From contig JAQVCV010000015.1 in assembly GCA_028689615.1 (NCBI GenBank), positions 1 to 64,000 on the forward strand: a DNA stretch of 64,000 nucleotides, given 5' to 3'. Below are positions 42,118 through 50,283 of this stretch, piece by piece. Source of the DNA: Bacteroidales bacterium (GTDB lineage: Bacteria; Bacteroidota; Bacteroidia; Bacteroidales; TTA-H9). Made by a program: the position numbers and the translations under genes. Positions within the stretch are counted from its first letter, which is position 1. Each line of letters opens with the position of its first letter. The notes beneath the pieces were generated by a model that was not told the DNA's origin, made no database searches, and worked only from the letters and a program-made list of their open reading frames with translations.

Positions 42118-45100
42118 TTAAAAAGTGGCACTAATTCCGAATGTAAACGAACGGGTTCCTGGATACGAGGCCCATTCGAAACCCTGTGCATTGCCCGAAC
42201 CCATAATGCCTTCGGGATTGATGTTGTCGGGGAGTGTTTTGTAAAAATAAAACAGATCGTGGCCCGTAACCGAAACTCGCAGCTTTTGTACGAACTTCAG
42301 TTTTCTGATGAGCGATTGAGGCAGGTTGTAGCTAAGCGACAATTCGCGCATTTTCACCCAGGTATTCTCAACAATTCCGGGCGTAGAAATTATTTTTCCC
42401 CAACCACCGGCGTTGGGCATGTATTTGTAGTAATAATGCACCACGGTTGTGTTGGGAGTTCCATCGGCATGAACCCCATCCAGAATCACCCCCACGTTGC
42501 GCACGTTGCCTTCCGGATCGGTATAGGGCAACCCGCCGCCGTCGCGTTCGAGCAGAGTTTCGGGACTCTGCCCGGTTTGCAGCCCGATAACGTAGGAACC
42601 ACAATAGATGTCGCCGCCCCATTTGGTGTTGACCAACGCACTAAAGGTAAAATTTTTATAGGTAATCTGCGAAGTGTAAGCAGCCAGAAAATCGGGAGAA
42701 GCATTGCCAATTTTCACGCGCGTATCGGTGATCTCGTAAGCAGTACCGGCATCGTTGACGATGCGGTTGCCGTTGGCATCGTACACGTAGTCGTAGCCCA
42801 CGATTGTACCATAATCGTCGCCTTCGTGAAGCTCCATTGCCGGACCGTTCAATCCCCAGATGTCGGCTAGCGGGAATGGGCTCTCCATGTTACCCAGGCT
42901 TTCGATCCGGTTGCGGTTGACCGACACATTGAGGCCGGTGCGCCACACAAACGTCGGGGTTTGAACCGGTACGGCATTCAACTGCAACTCAAAGCCTCGA
43001 TTCGACAGAGCTCCCTCATTAATCTTCACCTGGCTTGCGCCCGAACTAACAGGCACAGGGAGTTGCAAAATCTGATCAAATGAATATTTGTAGTAATAAG
43101 TGAACTCAACATCAAGGCGGTTGTCGAAGAGCCCCAGGTTGAAGCCCAACTCATAGGTATTCACCCGCTGTGGTTTTAGATTTATTGGAGGAATTAACCC
43201 GGGGTACGTAGAGGTTTGCTGTCCCCCAAAAAGGCCTGTAGCGAAATAGAAATTGGTTTTATAAGGATCGTCGCCAGAGGCTGTCTGGCTGATGTTACCC
43301 CTGATTTTAACAAAATTGAGCCAAGGTACCTTCTTTTGTATATCAAAAGCTTCGCTGGCTATAAAACTCAACGATAATGACGGATAGAAAAACGAGTTGG
43401 CATACGAGGGCAGGGTTGACGACCAGTCGTTGCGGCCGGTAAGATCAGCAAACAAGTAGTTTTTCCACGACAGGTTGAGGAAGGCATACACCGAATTGAT
43501 TCGTTGTCGTTTGTACAACTCCTGAGCCGCAATTTTTGAAGGCGAATCGCCCACCTGAACCACCTGCCCGTCGGCCGAAAACACATAATCGGTGTAGTTG
43601 AGGAAGGTGTACATGTTTGGATAATACCACGTTCCGGAAGTGCCATAGATGCTGTAATAATCGTAATCGTAGCGGTTGGCCCCGGTTGTGAAGGTCATGC
43701 TCAGGTTCTTCCCGAAAAGCTTATCGTAGTTGGCCGTTAAAATCAGATCATAGTTATCGGCATAGATCTTGGCCATGCTGTTTGAGTATCCACCGTTTAG
43801 AAGTCCTTCGAAATCGGTTGGTTTGCGGCGGCTCTCGTATTGCTCGAGACTGTAATCGCGGGCAACCCGGCCCGTAAGGTTTAACCACGAAGTAAGGCTG
43901 TACGATAATGACAACGCACCAACGTATTTGTCGCGATCGAGGGTTGTATTGTTGTTGTAGTAATTCCACCATATATGTTGATCTACATACATATAGGGAT
44001 AACCCTCCATCGGGTTTTGACTTCCATCGGCCAGTTGATAATGATCTTTATCGAGCCCCTTGTAGCTCCTGCCCCAGGAATACAAATAGCCTTTGCTGAA
44101 CGAATTGCCATCCTCACCCAGCAAAGGGCTGTTAAGCCTGTTGAATTTGATATAGCTAAGGGTGACGTCGGCTTTCAGCTTTTCGCTGATTTTCATGCTG
44201 GCTCCCAGGTTGATGGTGGTGCGGTCGTAATTTGAATTTTCGATGATAGGGGTATGGTCTTCGCGGGTGAGCGAAACACGCAGAGTACCTTTATCGTTGC
44301 CCGCTTCGGCCGAGATGTTGTGTTTGATGGTGTGTCCGTTGCTGAAAGGCATTTTTAAATTGTCGGGCTGTGCCGAATAGGGGCGCAGCTCGCCATCCCA
44401 CCAGCGAATCATCTGGCCGTTCATTTCGGGACCCCACGAGACCGCCGATCCGTAGTAACCGAATTCGGCTGAAACAGGCGAGGTTTGTCCCTGCTGGTTG
44501 ATAACCAGGTTATCGGCATACAGTTTCGGGAAAGTAGGTTCGCCATCCACGATTGGGAAAGAGGGTTCGAGAAGCGATACCGGGCCGCCGCTGCCGTATT
44601 TGTTCTGCACATCGCGGTAGAGATAGGGTTGTGTAACCTGATAATCCATGTTGTAGGTGATGCCGATCCCCTCCTGTTTGCGTCCCCGCTTGGTGGTGAT
44701 AAGAATGACCCCGTTGGCACCACGCGAGCCATAAAGAGCCGAGGCAGCACCTCCCTTGAGCACGGTATAGTCTTCAATGTCGTAGGCATTGATGTCGTTG
44801 ATCCCATTCCCCCAGTCGATGCCACGGCCAATGTTTTCGAGGCCTGGTGTGTTGTCAAGGGGGATGTTGTCAACCACGATCAGTGGCTGGTTGTTGCCCG
44901 AAAGGTTGTTGTTGCCCCGAATGGTGATACGTGTCGAACCGCCTTCAACGCCGTTGTTGTTGGAGATAAGCACACCGGCAGCCTTTCCCTCGATGGCACT
45001 GATGACATTGGGAGCACTGGCTTTCACCAATTCGTCGGCATTGATTTTCTCGGTAGAGTAACCAATCTCCCGTTGCTGCCGCTTCACACCCAACGCCGTA

Positions 45101-45417
45101 ACAACAACGCCGCCAAGCTCAACGCCTTTGGTTTTCAACTCAACATGAAGTGGTTCCTGATTGTTTATAACAACCTCTTTGGTTTCAAAGCCCATGTAGC
45201 TGAAAACCAATGCCTGTCCCTTCTCCACTTTCATCATGAACCGGCCATCCAAATCGCTGATAGTTCCTGTGGTGGTTTGTTTTATTTTGATGGCAACTCC
45301 CGGCAAAGGGTTTCCATCTTCAGCGGATCTCACGGTTCCGCTAATCTGCAACTGCTGGGCCCATGCCCCACTCGTGATAATGAGTGCTAAAAAACTGATT
45401 AATAAAGTTCTAATCAT
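42118..45417 (-). CDS. SusC/RagA-family TonB-dependent outer membrane transporter
   Basis: This 1099-residue protein has a signal peptide (LLISFLALIITSGAWAQ) and a carboxypeptidase-like regulatory domain (25-105; ISGTVRSAEDGNPLPGVAIK). A plug (115-225; IEGKAAGVLISNNNGVEGG and DYTVLKGGAASALYGSRGAN) and a 22-strand-type barrel follow, ending in the aromatic residue of SFTFGISATF. It imports large ligands together with SusD using TonB energy. I use ATG 45417 over an in-frame ATG at 45426. CATCTTTG (45465-45472, minus) matches the -7 box at seven of eight positions. It is the first gene of the SusC-SusD unit. Confidence 0.95.
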   Translation of the reverse strand: MIRTLLISFLALIITSGAWAQQLQISGTVRSAEDGNPLPGVAIKIKQTTTGTISDLDGRFMMKVEKGQALVFSYMGFETKEVVINNQEPLHVELKTKGVELGGVVVTALGVKRQQREIGYSTEKINADELVKASAPNVISAIEGKAAGVLISNNNGVEGGSTRITIRGNNNLSGNNQPLIVVDNIPLDNTPGLENIGRGIDWGNGINDINAYDIEDYTVLKGGAASALYGSRGANGVILITTKRGRKQEGIGITYNMDYQVTQPYLYRDVQNKYGSGGPVSLLEPSFPIVDGEPTFPKLYADNLVINQQGQTSPVSAEFGYYGSAVSWGPEMNGQMIRWWDGELRPYSAQPDNLKMPFSNGHTIKHNISAEAGNDKGTLRVSLTREDHTPIIENSNYDRTTINLGASMKISEKLKADVTLSYIKFNRLNSPLLGEDGNSFSKGYLYSWGRSYKGLDKDHYQLADGSQNPMEGYPYMYVDQHIWWNYYNNNTTLDRDKYVGALSLSYSLTSWLNLTGRVARDYSLEQYESRRKPTDFEGLLNGGYSNSMAKIYADNYDLILTANYDKLFGKNLSMTFTTGANRYDYDYYSIYGTSGTWYYPNMYTFLNYTDYVFSADGQVVQVGDSPSKIAAQELYKRQRINSVYAFLNLSWKNYLFADLTGRNDWSSTLPSYANSFFYPSLSLSFIASEAFDIQKKVPWLNFVKIRGNISQTASGDDPYKTNFYFATGLFGGQQTSTYPGLIPPINLKPQRVNTYELGFNLGLFDNRLDVEFTYYYKYSFDQILQLPVPVSSGASQVKINEGALSNRGFELQLNAVPVQTPTFVWRTGLNVSVNRNRIESLGNMESPFPLADIWGLNGPAMELHEGDDYGTIVGYDYVYDANGNRIVNDAGTAYEITDTRVKIGNASPDFLAAYTSQITYKNFTFSALVNTKWGGDIYCGSYVIGLQTGQSPETLLERDGGGLPYTDPEGNVRNVGVILDGVHADGTPNTTVVHYYYKYMPNAGGWGKIISTPGIVENTWVKMRELSLSYNLPQSLIRKLKFVQKLRVSVTGHDLFYFYKTLPDNINPEGIMGSGNAQGFEWASYPGTRSFTFGISATF

Positions 45418-45792
45418 ATCTAACATGATTTCGGTATTCGTGCCATAAAACCACTTGTTCGTTTCAAAGATGGTTGCACTTCAGCCCTTTAATCCTAACA
45501 AACAAAACAGGCTTAAACGTTTTAGTTTTTTTGCAACAAACTGTCAATCAACAATCAAAGAACCAACTCAAGCGGATTTAAAGCGGTTGCAAGATAATGT
45601 TTTTCTGATTATCAGCACAAAAGGAGAGAAAAAAAACGAGAATAAATGTGTTTTTTACACAAAAAAGTTGGAACACAAAGAGCCTCGATACTCAATGCTT
45701 TGAAATGGAAGGCAACAATTTGCTACACCGCTTTGCAAGTTGTGGTCAGATTAGTTTACAGGCTATCAACACCCGCCCAAAATGGCCCGATT
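45418..45792. other. Intergenic region before SusC
   Basis: No gene is supported. A partial -7 match (CATCTTTG, minus, 45465-45472) could serve susC. The rest is AT-rich with no clear hairpin or operator. Confidence 0.4.
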
Positions 45793-46620
45793 TCATTTAG
45801 GGGTCACAAACAAGGCATTGGCCACGGCTCGCTCGGCGGCTACAACCTTGTGCGGCACCGAAACAACCCGGTTAGGAACACCATTTCTAAGCCACAAGGA
45901 TGTGGAACTGCCACCATCGAGATTAAGAGCATCTGAGCAACCCAGATTCAACATCACCTGTTGAAGCTCCGACAAGGAGAAGCCCGAAGAGGCAGGCTCT
46001 TTGCCACTTACTGCAACCCAAACCATAACACCGTCAGGCCTGAATCCCACTGCTGAACGCCCATAGCGCTTGTTGCTGAAACTGTAGTCGGGCAAACTCA
46101 CAAGCTTGCCATTTGAGATCAACAGGGGACCGGCCGCGAAAACTGTTCTAAACGCTGTTGGTCCCCAACCCTTTTCTGGCGTCGGCAGTATGGTCCAGCC
46201 ACCAATGCGGGCTACAAGCGCGCCGTCGTCGAGTTCGGGAAGAAACCAACGTGCAGGCAAATCGGTGCGGGAAGTATCGGTAGTTTTACCATCAATTCGG
46301 GTAAAGCAAACCGATCCCCCCTCGAGGGTGTGAAAAAAATTGCCGTTGATAGCCGCAATTGCACCGGCTGAATCGGCCCAACAGCTCAGTGGTTTAAGCC
46401 TTTTACCATCATGGGCAACACGAAGCCTGTAAAGGTTGGTATCAATCAGCAGGACATTGATCCATTGGTTTACCTGATTCAATTTACCCTGAAAGTGAAG
46501 CCATTCTATACCCTCGTATGGCTGACTCTGTTGCCAGGCAGGCGATTGACCCACCATGGTGGAACTAAGAAAAAGGATGACTGCTAAAAGAACCATCAGT
46601 TTTTTCAGCAGCCATTTCAT
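45793..46620 (-). CDS. Phosphodiester glycosidase (NAGPA-like)
   Basis: This 275-residue protein has a signal peptide (MVLLAVILFLSSTMVGQ) and a phosphodiester glycosidase domain. Family words are AAINGNFFHTLEGG, RSAVGFRPDGVMVWVAVSG and the C-terminal ALNLDGGSSTSLWLRNG. The human relative removes GlcNAc from GlcNAc-phosphomannose on N-glycans; bacterial relatives act on sugar phosphodiesters. Here it lies upstream of SusC on the same strand with its own promoter. ATG 46620 is chosen because the longer frame runs through the promoter box. The substrate is an inference. Confidence 0.88.
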   Translation of the reverse strand: MKWLLKKLMVLLAVILFLSSTMVGQSPAWQQSQPYEGIEWLHFQGKLNQVNQWINVLLIDTNLYRLRVAHDGKRLKPLSCWADSAGAIAAINGNFFHTLEGGSVCFTRIDGKTTDTSRTDLPARWFLPELDDGALVARIGGWTILPTPEKGWGPTAFRTVFAAGPLLISNGKLVSLPDYSFSNKRYGRSAVGFRPDGVMVWVAVSGKEPASSGFSLSELQQVMLNLGCSDALNLDGGSSTSLWLRNGVPNRVVSVPHKVVAAERAVANALFVTPK

Positions 46621-46674
46621 TGTTAAGCAATAGCCTTCGTGTATCATGCATCTAAGATGATTAAAACTCGAAAG

Positions 46675-46708
46675 CAAAGATACCTGACTTAAGATATCGG
46701 GAGACAAA
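46675..46708 (-). promoter_or_regulatory. Promoter of the phosphodiester glycosidase gene
   Basis: On the minus strand TTTG (46705-46708), 22 bp, then TATCTTTG (46675-46682). The leader to ATG 46620 is about 48 bases. Confidence 0.65.
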
Positions 46709-46715
46709 AAAGGTT

Positions 46716-47711
46716 TTATTTCTCTCTATAAAAATGTAACGATTTAATTGCCAAGTCGATCTGACGTGAAATATCGTCGGGGTACCAATGGCCATGCGCC
46801 GGCGAAACCATTACAGAGTTGTTCATTCCGGCGTTGGTCATCTGGCGGCTGATCCTCTTTTGATCGGGAAGCGACTGATCAGCATCACCTGTAATTATAA
46901 CGCCAGCTACATGCAGTGAGGCTGCCTTTTTTATTTGCTCGTCGGCAATAGGGAAAGGAAGTCCCGGGCAAAGGGCAATAAAAGAGGTGGCAGGAATCCG
47001 CTGGTTGAGGGTCATGTCGATAGCCATTGTTGCACCCCACGAAAACCCGGTAGCCACAACTTGTAAAGTATCAACATGGTAGTTGGCCACAACGCTGCGA
47101 TAGGCTTCGGCAATTTCGCGGCGCGATCGGTCCCAGTCGTTCCATCCGTAATGATCGGGACCCACAACCAGTGACGATTGCACGAAAGCCACAATAAAAA
47201 GGCTGTCGGTTAGACCAGAATGCCAGTATTTCTTATGAAAATCGGTGTTCTCGCCGTGCCCGTGAAAAGCAAGCATCAGAGGCCAGGCCTTTTGTGCATC
47301 GTAGTTTTTGGGGAGCACCACATCGAGCTTCATCCGCGATTGAGCCATTTTCTCACTCTGGCGCGCCGACCAGGTAGCCATGAGCGGTTTCAGTCCGTTA
47401 ACTGCTGCCAGAGGCTTCCAATGTCGGGTGGTGTCAATCACAAACCACAAGCCCTCGGCGGTAGCTCTTGCCAGAGCATCAACCGATTTCTCTGGCTCTC
47501 CGGCCATCATATAGATATAGGCCAAATCGGTTGTCATCGAATAGTGTTTATCGGGAAAAAGAGGGTAAGCCTTGTCGATAATAGCAGCTGACTGCAAAAA
47601 ATTCTGAGACCTAAAGGCTGTGGTAGCCTCCTGTTCCATCTGCTCGAAGGTTTGAGCTTCGGTATAAATCCACAGGAAGAAAAATGGGATGGCAATGATG
47701 AATTTATTCAT
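46716..47711 (-). CDS. Secreted alpha/beta-hydrolase (esterase-like)
   Basis: This 331-residue protein has a signal peptide (FIIAIPFFFLWIYTEAQ), a short helical N-terminal part resembling TPR helices (22-115) and an alpha/beta-hydrolase domain (130-330). Ser224 in GFSWG is the nucleophile, His308 in SPAHGHWYP (or His306) the catalytic histidine, and Asp276 or Asp278 in ITGDADQS the acid. FHGHGENT near 150 forms the oxyanion loop. It is like carboxylesterases that remove acyl groups from polysaccharides. It lies just upstream of the phosphodiester glycosidase, 95 bp away, and may help strip acyl groups from the same substrate. Confidence 0.82.
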   Translation of the reverse strand: MNKFIIAIPFFFLWIYTEAQTFEQMEQEATTAFRSQNFLQSAAIIDKAYPLFPDKHYSMTTDLAYIYMMAGEPEKSVDALARATAEGLWFVIDTTRHWKPLAAVNGLKPLMATWSARQSEKMAQSRMKLDVVLPKNYDAQKAWPLMLAFHGHGENTDFHKKYWHSGLTDSLFIVAFVQSSLVVGPDHYGWNDWDRSRREIAEAYRSVVANYHVDTLQVVATGFSWGATMAIDMTLNQRIPATSFIALCPGLPFPIADEQIKKAASLHVAGVIITGDADQSLPDQKRISRQMTNAGMNNSVMVSPAHGHWYPDDISRQIDLAIKSLHFYREK

Positions 47712-47856
47712 ATTGTATTAGTTAAATAAGATCCTCTGAATAACCCATAACAAACAGATTGTTAAAAATTTGTTTAAAATTTTCTAGTCAAAGTGCATGA
47801 ATAATAGCAACGACCCTGCAGCGAGCAACAGATGATAAAACATTCAATGATACCCA

Positions 47857-50271
47857 TTATTCGTATTTGAGAGCTTTCACCGGATTGGCATTAGCAGCAC
47901 GGTAGGTTTGGAAAAGGATAGTAATAAGGGTCGCAAGCAGGGTAATAAATAACGAAAAGAGGAAAACCTCCCAGGGGAAGGCGATTCTATAGGCAAACCG
48001 GCTGAGCCAATTGTTCATAACCCACCATACAGGGGCTATCGAGATCAGATTGCCGGCAACAACCCAGACCATATAGCGTTGAAGGTTGAACTTTACGATT
48101 TGGCTGGTGGTAGCTCCTAACACCTTCTTAATGCCAATGGAGCGACGTTGCTGTTCAAGCTGATAAGCTGTCAGCGCAAGCAGCCCAATGAGTGCGATAG
48201 TCAAAGCTACTATTGCAAAGACCAGAAACAGATCCGACATTCTGGTTTCGTGCGTGTATTGTTTGAAATACTCCTGTTCGAGGAAATACCAGGTGAACGG
48301 CAATTCCTGCTCAAATTCCCTGTAGATGGTTTCAACTGTGGCGACTATATTTGCCGGACTTGTTGATCCAAATCGAATCAACATGAAGTTAAACCCTCCT
48401 TTACGCTGCAACACAATGAGAGGACTAATAGACTGATGTAGCGACTGAAAATTGAAATCGCTGATGATACCACTTACTTCGCCTTTTAGGTTTTGGTTTT
48501 CATCGCCGAAATAGATGATAGATTGACCAATAGGGTTTTGCAAGTTTAAAGTTCTCGCCCCGGCTTCGTTTATCAGAAAGTGGTTCACGGTGTCGGCTCC
48601 GGGATCGCGGGCTATGAATTGCCCTTCATTTATTTTTACACCGAGCACTTTTAGGAAATGCTCATCAACCCACATCTCTGAGAAAGCAAACGATGACTCA
48701 ATAGAGGTTCCAACTGCGTTGATATTGAATTGCTTTCCGGGGATATTGGTTGAGGCCCCAACGTCTGTGATGGCAGCATGAGTCAGAAGTTTTTTCCGGA
48801 ATTCGGGATAAGCAGCCTTCATTTTGTCGGTTTTAAGCGGAACTACCATGAGCTTTTCACGGCTGAAACCAGTATTTGCATTTTGCAAATAGGTGAGTTG
48901 ATTGTTGATGATAGCCATTCCGGTAAGGAGAAAAGCCGACATACCAAACTGAAAAATCAGCAATCCTTTCCGAACCCATGCCTGAGAAGGGATTCCCGAT
49001 TCGTATCCTTTCAATACAGCCGAAGGTGAAAACGATGCGAGAATAAAGGCAGGGTAACTTCCTGCGGCTAAGCCCACAATAAGCCCGAGAACAACTACAG
49101 AAGGCAGAATAAACGGGTTGTAAAAAATGAATGTTGAAATGGTTTTATCGGTGAAATGATTGAAAACCGGAAGCAATGTTTCTGTAAGAATCAGCGAAAG
49201 GACGACAGTTAGTGATGTCATCAACAAGGCCTCGCCCAGAAACTGTTTGATAAGCTGCTGTCTGGTGCTACCAAAGGTTTTCCTCAAACCGGTTTCACGT
49301 GCACGCTGCATTGCCCGGGCGGCCGAGAGGTTGGTGAAGTTGATGGAGGCGATGATCAGCAGAAGAATGGCAGCTCCGGCAAAGATCCATACATACAGAA
49401 TGCTCCCGTTGTTGCCCAATTCCCAAATTAAATCAGAGTGAAGGTGAATACTTCTGACTGGCTGTATGGCTAATCGCACCTGTCCCGATTCTACAATTCG
49501 CTTTTCAGCCGCCGACAGGGTAACATGGCGCATCACACAGGGGGCAATGGCCTTTTCTACCGCTTTTGGATCGGCTGTCGGGCTGATTTTTATATAATTA
49601 TAATGCCCGAAGTCGGCCCAGGTATAGTAATTCCCTGTTTGTCCCTGCTTCAGAGTAACATACGATACCAGCAGGTCGAACTGAAAATGGGTATTGACAG
49701 GAATATCTTCCATAACCCCTGTAACAGTGAGGGTTATCTCATTGTTGACCTTCATGGTTCGACCTAGGACATCGGATGTTCCAAAGTATTTTCCGGCAGC
49801 ATGTTTGGTAACGACAACACCCAATGGAATTTTCAATGCATTCAGTGGGTTACCGGCAATCAACCTAAAAGGGAAAACATCAAAAAAAGTACTATCGGCC
49901 GACATCACTTTGTCTTCAATGAAGGTTTTATCATCTACTTTGATGATAAACTCAGCCTTTGTCAAACCCGAATTCCATATTGGGGAGAGGCTCACAGCGG
50001 CCTCCACTCCAGCAACCTCTTTTACAAGTGTCTGAGCAAGAGGATGAGGTGTGCGAGGCTGACGAACATCGGGGCTTTCAAAATAAATCCGGTAAACCTG
50101 CCGGCTTTCCTTCAAATGTGTATCGTAGCTAAGTTCATCCAAGATCCACAACCCGATAAACATGGCAGTAGCAAAGCCCAATGTGAGGCCTGCAATATTG
50201 ATGAAGGCGAAGGCTTTGTTTCTGAAAATAATTCGAAATGAAGCCTTTAGTCCAGAACGAAACAGTATCAT
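47857..50271 (-). CDS. FtsX-type ABC transporter permease (third in operon)
   Basis: This 804-residue permease has the double FtsX/MacB_PCD layout: TM (FINIAGLTLGFATAMFIGLWI), a large periplasmic domain, three TMs (the first LLLIIASINFTNLSAARAMQ), a second TM and periplasmic domain, and three TMs at the C-terminus. RARETGLRKTFGSTRQQLI and RSIGIKKVLGATTSQIVKF are the cytoplasmic coupling helices. Ends with NPVKALKYE, shared by such permeases. It is the last of three non-identical permeases in one operon with one ATPase and one HlyD-type adaptor. Substrate unknown; MacB-type mechanotransmission is likely. Confidence 0.9.
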   Translation of the reverse strand: MILFRSGLKASFRIIFRNKAFAFINIAGLTLGFATAMFIGLWILDELSYDTHLKESRQVYRIYFESPDVRQPRTPHPLAQTLVKEVAGVEAAVSLSPIWNSGLTKAEFIIKVDDKTFIEDKVMSADSTFFDVFPFRLIAGNPLNALKIPLGVVVTKHAAGKYFGTSDVLGRTMKVNNEITLTVTGVMEDIPVNTHFQFDLLVSYVTLKQGQTGNYYTWADFGHYNYIKISPTADPKAVEKAIAPCVMRHVTLSAAEKRIVESGQVRLAIQPVRSIHLHSDLIWELGNNGSILYVWIFAGAAILLLIIASINFTNLSAARAMQRARETGLRKTFGSTRQQLIKQFLGEALLMTSLTVVLSLILTETLLPVFNHFTDKTISTFIFYNPFILPSVVVLGLIVGLAAGSYPAFILASFSPSAVLKGYESGIPSQAWVRKGLLIFQFGMSAFLLTGMAIINNQLTYLQNANTGFSREKLMVVPLKTDKMKAAYPEFRKKLLTHAAITDVGASTNIPGKQFNINAVGTSIESSFAFSEMWVDEHFLKVLGVKINEGQFIARDPGADTVNHFLINEAGARTLNLQNPIGQSIIYFGDENQNLKGEVSGIISDFNFQSLHQSISPLIVLQRKGGFNFMLIRFGSTSPANIVATVETIYREFEQELPFTWYFLEQEYFKQYTHETRMSDLFLVFAIVALTIALIGLLALTAYQLEQQRRSIGIKKVLGATTSQIVKFNLQRYMVWVVAGNLISIAPVWWVMNNWLSRFAYRIAFPWEVFLFSLFITLLATLITILFQTYRAANANPVKALKYE

Positions 50272-50283
50272 ACCAACCTGAAT

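Noticed and set aside
46716-46738. Single operon from the esterase to the PNGase-like gene
   Set aside because: A full -33/-7 promoter precedes the phosphodiester glycosidase and a 375-bp gap precedes susC, so at least two or three transcription units are more likely.
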